Part shown: in pieces, positions 33,612 through 42,294 of the stretch
How positions within the stretch are numbered: position 1 is the first letter of the stretch
Layout: every line of letters begins with the position of its first letter
Source of the DNA: an uncultured Colwellia sp.
GTDB lineage: Bacteria > Pseudomonadota > Gammaproteobacteria > Enterobacterales > Alteromonadaceae
Assembly: GCA_913062815.1 (NCBI GenBank)
Contig: CAJXWZ010000015.1
Coordinates: 55,308 to 119,307 of the forward strand
DNA: 64,000 bases
Direction of reading: 5' to 3'
Translations under genes and position numbers: made by a program
The notes under the pieces: model-generated
Seen by the model: only the letters and a program-made list of their open reading frames with translations
What the model was told of the DNA's origin: nothing
Database searches by the model: none

Positions 33612-34052
33612 ATGAAATTAAAGGTATATCTTTCAGGTGAAATTCATACTGATTGGCGTGAGCAAATTATTAAAAGTTGCCAAACACAAGATTTAGACAT
33701 CGAATTTAGCTCTGCTAATACTGATCATGAATCAAGTGACAGTGCAGGTGATATGCTTGGCGATGAAAGTCAGTCGTTTTGGCGAGATCATAAATCGGCC
33801 AAAGTGAATGCTATTAGAACCAAGACACTGATAGAGCGTTGTGATGTCGCTATTATTCGTTTTGGTGAACAGTACAAACAATGGAATGCCGCTTTTGATG
33901 CAGGCTATTGTGCTGCCCTAGGCAAACCCTATATTACACTTCACAGTGAAGCACTTATACATCCGCTTAAAGAGGTTGATGCCATAGCAAATGCATGGGC
34001 CACATCAACAGAGCAAGTAGTGGCAGCGTTGAAATATTTAACAACAAGTTAG
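33612..34052 (+). CDS. YtoQ family protein (nucleoside 2-deoxyribosyltransferase-like)
   Basis: 146 residues from ATG 33612, preceded by GAGGAAAAA. The chain opens KLKVYLSGEIHTDWREQI, and further landmarks are DESQSFWRDHKSAKVNAIRTKTLIERCDVAIIRFGEQYKQWNAAFDAGYCAALGKPYITLHS in separate segments, matching the YtoQ family. The fold is that of nucleoside 2-deoxyribosyltransferases. No activity is established. It follows the GlcG-like gene by 23 bp and precedes a urea transporter, giving an operon with a possible nucleoside or purine theme. Confidence 0.85.
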   Translation: MKLKVYLSGEIHTDWREQIIKSCQTQDLDIEFSSANTDHESSDSAGDMLGDESQSFWRDHKSAKVNAIRTKTLIERCDVAIIRFGEQYKQWNAAFDAGYCAALGKPYITLHSEALIHPLKEVDAIANAWATSTEQVVAALKYLTTS

Positions 34053-34122
34053 ATAAGAATGTTTATACAATGATCAGAAGTTATCTTGCAGTGTTTTGGG
34101 TTTACCTTTAACACTGCAAGGT

Positions 34123-34992
34123 ATGAGTTTTATAATGCTTGAGCGACTTATCAGCAGTATTCTTAACTGCTTTTCTCAAATCATGTTGCAACAAAACACC
34201 GTCATTGGTTTTTTATTTGCCCTTGGTATAGGTGTTAATTCACCAACAATGTTATTTGGTGCTACCTTAGCGATACTATCAAGTTTAGTCTTTTCAACTT
34301 TATACCGGTACAATTCTTGTGCAATTCATCAGGGCTTATACGGTTATAATGCTGCACTTGCAGGCATTGCCGTTTTGTTCTTTTTACCATTGAGTATGCT
34401 GTCATGCGCTCTAGTGATATTAGCTGGGGTGGGCTCAACAATGATTATGCATTTTTTTCAGCATAAACTGCCACAACTGCCCGCTTTTACCGCTCCTTTC
34501 ATTATAACGACTTGGATATTGTTAATCGTTTTAGATTTAGTCGGTATTGATAGGTTGGTTATTCCCTTTAAAACCGATAATTATGGTGATTTTTTTGCAG
34601 TAATGCGCGGAGTAGGGCAAGTGATGTTTCAAGCTAATTGGTTGTCGGGATTAGTATTTTCTTTAGCGCTATTATTATACTCAGCTAAGCTGGCAATATC
34701 AGCGATGATTGGCTCACTCTTAGGTGTCGTTATTGCAAGGTATTTAGGCTTTAGTGAAGATTGGCTAGTGATGGGGCTTTATGGATTCAATGCAAGTTTG
34801 AGCGCAATAGTCTTAATGACTCACTGCCCGCATAAAAAGTGGTTGATCATGCTTGGTGTAACAATGTCTATATTACTGACACGTTTTTTTGAAATAATAC
34901 CGCTAGCGGCATTAACGGCGCCTTTTGTGCTATCAAGTTGGTTAATCTTGGTGTTAGTAAAAATGCATGAAAAGAACATAGAACAATCATAA
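34123..34992 (+). CDS. Urea transporter
   Basis: About 290 residues with ten hydrophobic segments and an internal duplication typical of UT family channels: the first half has YRYNSCAIHQGLYGYNAALAGIAV and the second has EDWLVMGLYGFNASLSAIVL, both carrying the G-YGFNA/YNA motif that lines the urea selectivity filter. The paired segments LPAFTAPFIITTW and LAALTAPFVLSSW are the matching L-TAPF repeats. The start is uncertain; ATG 34123 is preferred to TTG 34096. Urea is a product of purine/ureide breakdown, fitting the neighbourhood. No urease genes are in the window. Confidence 0.88.
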   Translation: MSFIMLERLISSILNCFSQIMLQQNTVIGFLFALGIGVNSPTMLFGATLAILSSLVFSTLYRYNSCAIHQGLYGYNAALAGIAVLFFLPLSMLSCALVILAGVGSTMIMHFFQHKLPQLPAFTAPFIITTWILLIVLDLVGIDRLVIPFKTDNYGDFFAVMRGVGQVMFQANWLSGLVFSLALLLYSAKLAISAMIGSLLGVVIARYLGFSEDWLVMGLYGFNASLSAIVLMTHCPHKKWLIMLGVTMSILLTRFFEIIPLAALTAPFVLSSWLILVLVKMHEKNIEQS

Positions 34993-35068
34993 TTGTTTGT
35001 TTACTCACTCAATAAAATACTGAGTGAGTTAAGCAAAAATAGAGTGATTTATAGGGCTAACGCGCGTT

Positions 35069-36685
35069 TTATGGATAAGGCTTAATGGTTTGCTTTAAGT
35101 AATTAAGTGCAGCAATGCGTGTATCAAAGATGTGCTCGGGTGATATCTTGTCGAGCAATTTTAGTTTGTTAAAGTCTTTGCGAACGCGATCATGAACGCT
35201 TGATAAGATGATTTGTCTGCCTTCATTCTGCGAGCTGACAATAATCTCTTCAATGGCAATAGTACTGGTGATTCCGACAAAATGCGCATCAGTTAAATCA
35301 ATTAATAATATTTTGTCTTCATCGGTTTTAGATACACTCTGTTTTAAACCTCGCGCTACACCAAAACCAATGGGGCCTGAGATATTAAGCAATTGCACAT
35401 TATCTTCCACTGAGGTTAATAATTGCTTTTCTGGCTCAGACAAATACTGAGCATCTTTTGCCGTGCACAAGTTAATATTGTCTAATTGAATCTCCGAAAG
35501 ACGTCTGATAGTGACTAAATTAGCAACAAAAACACCAATTAATACCGCAGTGACTAAGTCGAAGGCAACCGACATAATCATGGTTGATAACATTAAGCCC
35601 ACGCTAAATAGCGGTACTTGATGAAGTCGTTTGAGAAAATTCCAATCAATAATGCTGATGCCGACATGCGTAAGAATTGCCGCTAGTACCGCTACCGGAA
35701 TGTAGGCTGTGTACTCACCCGCCCATAATACAATGGCTAAAATAAATAAGGCATGCAAAATACCTGATAATGGCGTGGTACCACCTGCTCTTAAATTGGT
35801 TACGGTACGCATCGTTGCACCGCCACCAGGTAAGGCACCAAATAGCCCAGCAATAACGTTACCAATACCTTGTCCCACTAACTCTTGATCTGAATTATGT
35901 AAATCGTTGCTGATACTATCGACAGTCAGAGACGTCATTAGTGAGTCTAGTGTGCTCAACGTGGCAATTAATAGCGCTGACTTTATCATTTCACCCGCTA
36001 AGATATTTTCCCAAATAGGCATGTTAAAAGAGGGAAGTTCACTGGTAATGGCACCTACTACAGGTAAATTCACTTCAGAAAATACATAAAACAATGTCGC
36101 CCCGGTAACGGCGATTATACTGGCCGGTACTACTCGGCTATACTTTTGCGGCCATAAAAAAAGCACTAAAATACAAACAATACCAAGCAAAGTATTAGTG
36201 TTAGTAAAAGTTGTCATTGACAAGGTTAGCTCAGCAATTGACACGCCAAATAAGGGCTCTATTTGCGAGAGGATAATTAAAATACCAATACCCGAGGTGA
36301 AACCTGAAATAACAGGGTATGACACTAGAATAAAATATTTGCCTAGTTTGAAAAAACCAAACAGCATTTGAAATAGTCCGGCCAAACTCACCACGGTAAA
36401 TGCCGCCGCTATGCCATTATCAGGCGATTGTGCAACAAAGCTTGTTAATATTGCCACCATCGCAACGGTTAACCCAGTATTTGGCCCTGAAATTTGTTGG
36501 TTGGTACCACCAAATATTGAGGCGAACAAACCGGTAATAATGGCACAATATATCCCTGCACTAGCGCCAATTCCTGATGTGACACCGAAGGCCAAAGCAA
36601 AAGGTAAGGCAACAATGGTTGATGTTAAAGCGCCAAAAATGTCGCCTTTTATGGTTTGTTTATTAAAATGAGATAAAGAAAGCAT
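35069..36685 (-). CDS. SulP/SLC26 family anion transporter with STAS domain
   Basis: 538 residues. Start ATG 36685 follows TAGGT; the frame extends to 36721 without support. Residues 1-400 hold about 12 membrane segments with the SulP signature ALTSTIVALPFALAFGVTSG and GTNQQISGPNTGLTVAMVA. Residues 430-530 are a STAS domain (ILLIDLTDAHFVGITSTIAIEEI). The family carries sulfate, bicarbonate, dicarboxylates or oxalate. It is divergent from the purine permease, so an organic-acid substrate such as oxalate or glyoxylate is a reasonable but untested guess. Confidence 0.9.
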   Translation of the reverse strand: MLSLSHFNKQTIKGDIFGALTSTIVALPFALAFGVTSGIGASAGIYCAIITGLFASIFGGTNQQISGPNTGLTVAMVAILTSFVAQSPDNGIAAAFTVVSLAGLFQMLFGFFKLGKYFILVSYPVISGFTSGIGILIILSQIEPLFGVSIAELTLSMTTFTNTNTLLGIVCILVLFLWPQKYSRVVPASIIAVTGATLFYVFSEVNLPVVGAITSELPSFNMPIWENILAGEMIKSALLIATLSTLDSLMTSLTVDSISNDLHNSDQELVGQGIGNVIAGLFGALPGGGATMRTVTNLRAGGTTPLSGILHALFILAIVLWAGEYTAYIPVAVLAAILTHVGISIIDWNFLKRLHQVPLFSVGLMLSTMIMSVAFDLVTAVLIGVFVANLVTIRRLSEIQLDNINLCTAKDAQYLSEPEKQLLTSVEDNVQLLNISGPIGFGVARGLKQSVSKTDEDKILLIDLTDAHFVGITSTIAIEEIIVSSQNEGRQIILSSVHDRVRKDFNKLKLLDKISPEHIFDTRIAALNYLKQTIKPYP

Positions 36686-36832
36686 AAAATACCTAATGTA
36701 AAATTTTTTGGTTAGTGGCACTAAAAACCATTTAAGTGTTTAGAAAATACATTGAACAAGCAAAAATCAAAAAAACTCCATACTCACTCTATTTAAAATC
36801 AGAGGCTAAACAGTAGCATAAAAATCATTTTC

Positions 36833-36848
36833 TTGACACTATTGACAA
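36833..36848. promoter_or_regulatory. TTGACA-type palindrome upstream of SulP/purine permease
   Basis: TTGACACTATTGACAA matches the site at 32293 (TTGACACTAATGTCAA) in 14 of 16 positions by eye. It lies 148 bp from the SulP start. Confidence 0.45.
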
Positions 36849-36992
36849 GTTTTCTGTTTTAAGTATACGATTAGTGTGTTGCTTATGATAAAAACATAGT
36901 CAGCACGTAAAGCATAATTTAAGTAATTATAGATAAAATATTTAAAGGTCTATACTAAACGAAAATGTAATTTTAAATTATTTTTAGCTTGA

Positions 36993-37105
36993 TTTTACTA
37001 TGTGAAATATTAACGGTTCTATTTTTCACTATTTTGTTAAGTCACCTTTAATTCTATAGGATATAGCATGTAAGGCATAGCGCAGGATGGTTTCATAATG
37101 TGAAA
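36993..37105. promoter_or_regulatory. IclR-operator-like palindromes upstream of the purine permease
   Basis: TTTTACTATGTGAAA (36993-37007), a degenerate TTTCACTATTTTGTT (37024-37038) and TTTCATAATGTGAAA (37091-37105). These match the bhc/iclR sites, at most one or two changes each for the outer two. Confidence 0.65.
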
Positions 37106-37309
37106 TCAGCAAGGAAGTAAAACTATTAACTTTAACTTTAAATTGTGTTTTATTGAATTAGCTACACAGAAATAGGGTCCAACACAGCCTCTTTCTTACA
37201 ACTAGCACAGCCGCTGCAATTTTGAAGAAGTAGCACGGCAAAAACGGGCCGCACTTTCAAACATAAAAACAAATGGCCTTTTTATTCAATCAACGAGAGA
37301 ACTGTAGTT

Positions 37310-38746
37310 ATGGAACAGGTTAGTAAAAATTACGAAAATCAAGCAAGTGAGGTCGGTATGTTAGAGCGCCTATTTAAGTTGTCTGAGCATAATACCAATG
37401 TAAAAACTGAATTGATGGCAGGTCTCACCACCTTCGTCACAATGTCTTATATTATGTTTTTAAACCCTATTATCATGTCCAAAACCGGCATGCCTTTTGA
37501 CGGCTTATTTTTAGCAACCTGTCTAGGTGCCGCTATTGCGACTATTTTAATGGGGCTTTACGCCAATTGGCCTGTGGGACTTGCTCCAGGAATGGGGTTG
37601 AACGCATTTTTCACCTTCTCGGTCGTTGGGGCCATGGGTTATAGTTGGCAGATAGCGCTAGGAGCCGTATTTCTCTCGGGTGTCATTTTTGTCTTAATGA
37701 GTGTTACCCGTTTAAGGGAGTGGATGCTTGATAGTATCCCTATGAGTTTACGACTTGCCATGACCGCGGGTGTTGGACTTTTCTTAGGCTTTATTGGTTT
37801 ACGTTTCACCGGTATTATCGTTCCTAACCCTGACAATGTTGTTGCGCTTGCGGATTTAACTCACTTTGGTTTTGGTAAGTTTGGCCCTGAAGCACCAGCG
37901 TTAGGTTTTATAAGTTTTCTCCTGATTGCTGTGCTTAGTTATCGTAAAGTTTTTGGCGCAGTATTAATTGGTATTGCAGCAACAACTTTTATTGCTTTTG
38001 CCATGACTTGGGTTTTACCTACTGACTTTTTTGTTGTTGCTGAAGAAGCGAAAGGCTGGGCACCTGCATCGGGCTTTGTTGCCTATAAAGGCTTATTAGC
38101 CATACCTGAATTTTCAGCACTTGAGCCGATTTTATGGAAAGCCGATATTGCTGGCGCTTTTCAAGTCGCGTTAATTCCAGTCATTGTAACCTTCTTATTT
38201 GTTAACATTTTTGATACGGCTGGTACATTAATGGGTGTAGCAGAGCGTGCAAAACTACAAGATGAAAATGGTAAAATTCAAGGATTAAGCAAGTCACTTA
38301 AAGCTGATTCTGTTTCTTCTGTTATTGGTACTGCATTTGGTTGTCCGCCAGTTACTTCATATGTAGAGTCTGCTGCAGGTGTTGCTGTTGGTGGTCGTAC
38401 TGGTTTAACCGCGGTAACAATCGGGTTATTATTTGCCGTTGGTATGTTCTTCTTACCTCTTGCACAAATGCTGCCAGGCTTTGCTGTTGATGGCGCACTT
38501 ATTTATGTTGCTATGCTGATGATGAGCTCGCTAAAAGGCTTAGATTGGGATGATTTAACGGAATATGCCCCTGCAGTGTGTACTACGGTAATGATGGCAT
38601 TTACTTTCTCTATTGCAAACGGTATTGCGTTTGGTTTTATCACTTATACCGTATTAAAAGTTGGTGCTGGTAAATCAAGTGAAATCTCAAATGGTGTTTG
38701 GGCACTTACTGCGCTATTTATCGCTAAGTTTATCTTTTTAACTTAG
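37310..38746 (+). CDS. NCS2/AzgA-type purine permease (hypoxanthine/guanine/adenine)
   Basis: 478 residues, about 13 membrane helices. Characteristic of the AzgA/GhxP/AdeP branch: KTELMAGLTTFVTMSYIMFLNP at the start, GLAPGMGLNAFFTFSVV, MTAGVGLFLGFIGLRFTGI, VTFLFVNIFDTAGTLMGVA and GCPPVTSYVESAAGVAVGGRTGL. Members import hypoxanthine, guanine or adenine with protons. Operator-like sites upstream match those of the bhc operon. A strong terminator follows. Which purine is carried cannot be read directly. Confidence 0.92.
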   Translation: MEQVSKNYENQASEVGMLERLFKLSEHNTNVKTELMAGLTTFVTMSYIMFLNPIIMSKTGMPFDGLFLATCLGAAIATILMGLYANWPVGLAPGMGLNAFFTFSVVGAMGYSWQIALGAVFLSGVIFVLMSVTRLREWMLDSIPMSLRLAMTAGVGLFLGFIGLRFTGIIVPNPDNVVALADLTHFGFGKFGPEAPALGFISFLLIAVLSYRKVFGAVLIGIAATTFIAFAMTWVLPTDFFVVAEEAKGWAPASGFVAYKGLLAIPEFSALEPILWKADIAGAFQVALIPVIVTFLFVNIFDTAGTLMGVAERAKLQDENGKIQGLSKSLKADSVSSVIGTAFGCPPVTSYVESAAGVAVGGRTGLTAVTIGLLFAVGMFFLPLAQMLPGFAVDGALIYVAMLMMSSLKGLDWDDLTEYAPAVCTTVMMAFTFSIANGIAFGFITYTVLKVGAGKSSEISNGVWALTALFIAKFIFLT

Positions 38747-38769
38747 TAGATAATAACTCGATAAAATGT

Positions 38770-38815
38770 AAACGCCGTATACTCTGAATTACTTGAAGTA
38801 TATGGCGTTTTTCTT
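38770..38815 (+). terminator. Rho-independent terminator of the purine permease
   Basis: Stem AAACGCCGTATACT (38770-38783) pairs with AGTATATGGCGTTT (38797-38810), with one G-T pair, then TTCTTT. Strong. Confidence 0.85.
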
Positions 38816-38835
38816 TGTATTAACCACTCGAACAC

Positions 38836-39150
38836 TTATTGGGCGACAAAGGTTTTGATTTGAGCAATACTGGTTGCGCCTACATGCGTAGCGACTAGTT
38901 CTCCTTCATTGATGAGCATTAAAGTAGGTATGCCTCTAATACCAAATTTAGCCATTAATGCTTGGCTATTGTCAGCATTGATTTTTACTACCTTTATGTC
39001 TTCATTTTCATCCGCTATTTGTTCTACTACCGGTGCAATCATTTTACAAGGGCCACACCAAGGCGCATAAAAATCGACTAATACTTTTCCAGGGTGTTGT
39101 TCAACTTCACGGTCAAAACTCTCGGCGACAACGTCATATACTTTGCTCAT
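38836..39150 (-). CDS. Thioredoxin
   Basis: 104 residues from ATG 39150 (GGAG upstream; the frame starts at GTG 39162). The fold and the active site WCGPC (residues 31-35) in VLVDFYAPWCGPCKMIAP are canonical, as is the cis-Pro in GIRGIPTLMLI. A general dithiol reductant in the cytoplasm. It is divergent from the LysR gene. It may not be the organism's main trxA, which is usually next to rho, so I give no symbol. Confidence 0.93.
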   Translation of the reverse strand: MSKVYDVVAESFDREVEQHPGKVLVDFYAPWCGPCKMIAPVVEQIADENEDIKVVKINADNSQALMAKFGIRGIPTLMLINEGELVATHVGATSIAQIKTFVAQ

Positions 39151-39271
39151 TATATTCTCCACTTTTCAGGTTCATCTCTGCTCTTTATTGAGTGAAACTA
39201 GTGTAATTGAGTTGCGTTTATTTGATTAGATGTGTTTAATGGATTCTATTGTTCCATTAATGAGATAGTGG

Positions 39272-40159
39272 GTGAGTGTGTTAGCGAACCTTGATGATTT
39301 ATTTTTATTTGTAACACTGGTGGAAGCCGGTTCTTTTACTGACGCTGCTAAAAAGATATCTATCCCTAAATCAACATTAAGTCGTCGGTTTGGGCTTTTA
39401 GAGCAGAAAATTGGCAGCGAGCTATTAATTCGTACCACCAGAAACCAAACACTGACAGAGAGTGGTCGGTTGCTTTATTGCGCATCGAAAGAGCATGTAG
39501 AAGCGTTAAGTAAAATTAAGGAAGAAGTTGGCTCTTTAATTCATCAACCCCAAGGGCAGCTAAATATTTTATTGCCGTTGGAGTTCTTTAATAGAATCAT
39601 TAGTGTATTGATTGCAGATTTCGTACTGCTTTACCCCAAAATACACATTAATTGTCAGCATTATTCTGGCGAAGTGCCAGAATTTGATCCTCACTATGAT
39701 CTCTGTTTTGTTCTACACGAACAGCTATTGCCTGCATCAAATTGGGTAGCAAAGACGCTGTTAAGCTTTTCTCAGTCAATCTTTGCTGCTAAAAACATGG
39801 ATCTATCAAGCATTAGTACTGCAGGTGAACTCGTCAAACACGACTGTATTTTAGCGCAGCAAAACCAACCGTGGTTATTTCGAGACGAAGAGAAAGTGCA
39901 AGCAGTTTATGTAAAGGGTCAAGTAACTTTATCTAGCCCTGAAATGAGGCAACAGGCGGCTGAGCAAGGGTTAGGTTTGTGTAAGCTGCCTGATTATGTA
40001 TTACAGCAAGGCAATCAACAAAGCCTATTAACACGCTTAGACCTAGATAAAAAGCCTATTGCGCAACAATTAAGTGTTTTATATCAAAGCCGAAACATTC
40101 CAGTGAAAACTCGCACCTTTCTTGACTACTTTCAAAGTAATATTAGTCGATTATTATAG
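39272..40159 (+). CDS. LysR family transcriptional regulator
   Basis: 295 residues. The N-terminal winged HTH reads LDDLFLFVTLVEAGSFTDAAKKISIPKSTLSRRFGLLEQKIGSELL in consecutive segments, standard for LysR. The rest is the substrate-binding-like domain, with LSSPEMRQQAAEQGLGLCKLPDYV near the end. Start GTG 39272 is a choice between two nearby GTG codons. Divergent from thioredoxin at 120 bp, so it may regulate that gene; the inducer is unknown. Confidence 0.9.
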   Translation: MSVLANLDDLFLFVTLVEAGSFTDAAKKISIPKSTLSRRFGLLEQKIGSELLIRTTRNQTLTESGRLLYCASKEHVEALSKIKEEVGSLIHQPQGQLNILLPLEFFNRIISVLIADFVLLYPKIHINCQHYSGEVPEFDPHYDLCFVLHEQLLPASNWVAKTLLSFSQSIFAAKNMDLSSISTAGELVKHDCILAQQNQPWLFRDEEKVQAVYVKGQVTLSSPEMRQQAAEQGLGLCKLPDYVLQQGNQQSLLTRLDLDKKPIAQQLSVLYQSRNIPVKTRTFLDYFQSNISRLL

Positions 40160-40204
40160 ATACCTTTTAATGCACTGTTGTTTTTAGTGAACTAAAATAT
40201 AGAG

Positions 40205-40244
40205 CAATAAAAAAGCCTAAGCGGTTTACACAACTTAGGCTTTT
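40205..40244 (-). terminator. Terminator of hpt (also usable by lysR)
   Basis: AAAAGCCTAAG (40211-40221) and CTTAGGCTTTT (40234-40244) form a stem. On the minus strand a run of T follows. It lies between the convergent lysR and hpt genes. Confidence 0.85.
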
Positions 40245-40270
40245 GGTTCATGCGCGAGCATTTTATTTGG

Positions 40271-40807
40271 TTAAGTTTTTTCTGTTGGCACAACCTTGCC
40301 AATATAGGGTAAATGGCGATATTTCTGTGCGTAATCAATACCAACGCCAACAACAAATTCATCAGGTATTTCAAAGCCAACCCACTTCACATCAACCGCT
40401 TGTTCACGACGTGATGGCTTGTCTAATAACGTGCAAATTTGAATTGAATTTGGTGCGCGTAAATTCAAAATTTGCAATACTTTACTTAAGGTATTGCCAG
40501 TATCAATAATATCTTCTACTAACAAAACATCTTTTCCTTCAATGTTATCATCCAAGTCTTTCAGAATATGAACATCACGAGAGCTTTCCATGCTATTGCC
40601 ATAACTTGACGCAGTCATGAAATCGACACTATGGTTTACCGTTATTGCTCTGGCTAAATCAGCCATAAAGATAAAAGAACCACGCAATAAACCAACCATA
40701 ACTAAGTTATCACTTGTTTGATAATGCTTACTTATCTGTTGCCCTAACTGTGTAATTCTTTCCTTGATCTCTTGTTCAGAGATCATTACCTCGATTTCAT
40801 GTTTCAT
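40271..40807 (-). CDS. hpt: Hypoxanthine phosphoribosyltransferase
   Basis: 178 residues. PRPP-binding motif [18 protein letters not shown] and the early [17 protein letters not shown] are standard for hypoxanthine-guanine phosphoribosyltransferases; the C-terminus has [10 protein letters not shown]. It converts hypoxanthine (or guanine) and PRPP to the nucleotide. It is 52 bp downstream of the AGXT-like aminotransferase on the same strand, and the gap holds a perfect TTTCAC-N3-GTGAAA palindrome. It pairs logically with the purine permease at 37.3 kb. Confidence 0.95.
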   Translation of the reverse strand: MKHEIEVMISEQEIKERITQLGQQISKHYQTSDNLVMVGLLRGSFIFMADLARAITVNHSVDFMTASSYGNSMESSRDVHILKDLDDNIEGKDVLLVEDIIDTGNTLSKVLQILNLRAPNSIQICTLLDKPSRREQAVDVKWVGFEIPDEFVVGVGIDYAQKYRHLPYIGKVVPTEKT

Positions 40808-40821
40808 AATAAGCCTGTTTT

Positions 40822-40840
40822 AATTTCACATTGTGAAATT
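40822..40840. promoter_or_regulatory. Perfect IclR-operator-like palindrome upstream of hpt
   Basis: AATTTCACATTGTGAAATT, 8-bp arms around a 3-bp centre, between the aminotransferase stop and the hpt start. It is the best copy of the motif seen at the bhc and purine-permease promoters. Confidence 0.75.
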
Positions 40841-40859
40841 TTTTTGTTGAAAAAAACAC

Positions 40860-41981
40860 TTATTGATTGAGTGCATCTTCAATTGCCGTTAAACATAAAG
40901 CAACATTTTCACTTCGTGCTGCATAGCCCATAATGCCAATTCGCCATGCTTTTCCAGCAAAATCACCTAAACCTGCACCAATTTCTAAGTTGTATTTGTT
41001 TAGTAAATAGTCCCTTACTTTAGCATCATCGGCGCCTTCAGGGATATAAATTGCGTTTAATTGCGGTAAACGTTCTTCTTTTGGCACAATGAACTTTATG
41101 CCTAACTTAGCTAAGCCTTTTGCGAGTGCTTCATGCTGTGCTTGATGTCTAGCCCAGCTATTCTCTATGCCTTCATTATGAAGTTTTACTAGTGATTCAT
41201 GTAGCGCATATAATGAATTTACCGGTGCTGTGTGATGGTAACTACGCTTGCCGTCACCTGACCAGTAACTCATCACAAGTGATTGATCTAAAAACCAACT
41301 TTGTACAACAGACTTGCGGTTTTTAATTACATTTACCGCGTTTTCACTAAAAGAAAGCGGTGATAAGCCTGGCACACAAGACAAACATTTTTGCGAGCCA
41401 GAATAAATAGCGTCTATGCCCCATTCATCGACCTTAAGCTCTACACCACCCAGTGATGTTACCGCATCAACTATGGTCAAACAGTTATGTTGTTTAGCAA
41501 GCGCACACAGTGTTTTGGCGTCAGATACAGCACCGGTTGATGTTTCAGCGTGCACAAAGGCAACAAATTTAGCATCTGGGTTGGCAATGAGCGCTTGTTC
41601 AACTTTATCTGTTTCTACAGCGCGACCCCAAGGAGAGTCAACCACAATAGCTTCTGCGCCAATGCGAGTAACGTTTTGGATCATACGGTCGCCAAACACG
41701 CCATTACGACAAACGATGACTTTTTCGCCAGCTTCAACCAAGTTAACAAAACAGGCTTCCATCCCTGCTGAACCGGGTGCTGAAAGCGCTATTGTAAACT
41801 CATTTTTAGTTTGAAATGCATACTGTAGCAGTGACTTGACTTCATCCATCATGCCGATAAATAGTGGGTCTAAGTGACCTATAACAGGTCTTGATAATGC
41901 CGATAAAACTTCAGGACTAATGTCTGATGGGCCAGGACCCATTAAAATCCTTCTTGGAGGAGTGAATGATTGAAAACTCAT
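40860..41981 (-). CDS. AGXT-type aminotransferase (alanine/serine/ureidoglycine-glyoxylate)
   Basis: 373 residues, class V PLP aminotransferase. It opens RRILMGPGPSDISPEVLSAL, the standard AGXT start, and the PLP Lys198 lies in SGSQKCLSCVPGLSPLSFS, closer to eukaryotic AGXT (SGSQKALN) than to BhcA. Members use glyoxylate as amino acceptor and alanine, serine or (S)-ureidoglycine (PucG) as donor. Next to hpt and near a purine permease, ureidoglycine is a real possibility. It may supply glycine for BhcC. The donor cannot be decided from sequence alone. Confidence 0.87.
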   Translation of the reverse strand: MSFQSFTPPRRILMGPGPSDISPEVLSALSRPVIGHLDPLFIGMMDEVKSLLQYAFQTKNEFTIALSAPGSAGMEACFVNLVEAGEKVIVCRNGVFGDRMIQNVTRIGAEAIVVDSPWGRAVETDKVEQALIANPDAKFVAFVHAETSTGAVSDAKTLCALAKQHNCLTIVDAVTSLGGVELKVDEWGIDAIYSGSQKCLSCVPGLSPLSFSENAVNVIKNRKSVVQSWFLDQSLVMSYWSGDGKRSYHHTAPVNSLYALHESLVKLHNEGIENSWARHQAQHEALAKGLAKLGIKFIVPKEERLPQLNAIYIPEGADDAKVRDYLLNKYNLEIGAGLGDFAGKAWRIGIMGYAARSENVALCLTAIEDALNQ

Positions 41982-42035
41982 TTTTTGTACCTTTCTTGAT
42001 GGAATATAAATTTGTTATATATTTGATAGCAAAAC

Positions 42036-42129
42036 CTGTCACAAGTGTCAAGTTTATCTGTTATTTGATCTTTGCTCGTTTTGTAAAAAGTAAAATAATG
42101 AAAAATATTTAAGTTGACACTCTCGTCAG
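42036..42129. promoter_or_regulatory. Two TTGACA-type sites between the aminotransferase and ompK-like genes
   Basis: CTGTCACAAGTGTCAA (42036-42051) and TTGACACTCTCGTCAG (42114-42129) each match the 32293 palindrome at 12 of 16 positions. They lie in a 313-bp divergent region with no gene. Confidence 0.4.
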
Positions 42130-42294
42130 GATTTGTAATTTTAATGTGGGGATTAGGTAAGCGAAAGCAAAACTTAAAAGTTTAAAAATAACGAGCTGTT
42201 AAGCGTTAACTAAATTCCATAAAAAATTAAGTGATTAAAAATTACAAAACACAAATATGATCAAGAGAAACTTGAGTTCATCTAAGGGGAAATC

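Larger units (their letters stand above)
36686..37309. other. Divergent SulP/purine permease intergenic region
   Basis: 624 bp with no gene. It contains a TTGACA-type palindrome at 36833 and TTTCAC/GTGAAA palindromes at 36993-37105, listed separately. A roughly 190-bp leader without motifs precedes the permease; AACGAGAG lies just before its ATG. Confidence 0.6.

Noticed and set aside
40860..41981. Calling the aminotransferase bhcA
   Set aside because: Its active-site loop and overall sequence resemble AGXT rather than BhcA as I remember it, and it is 8.8 kb from the bhcBCD operon.
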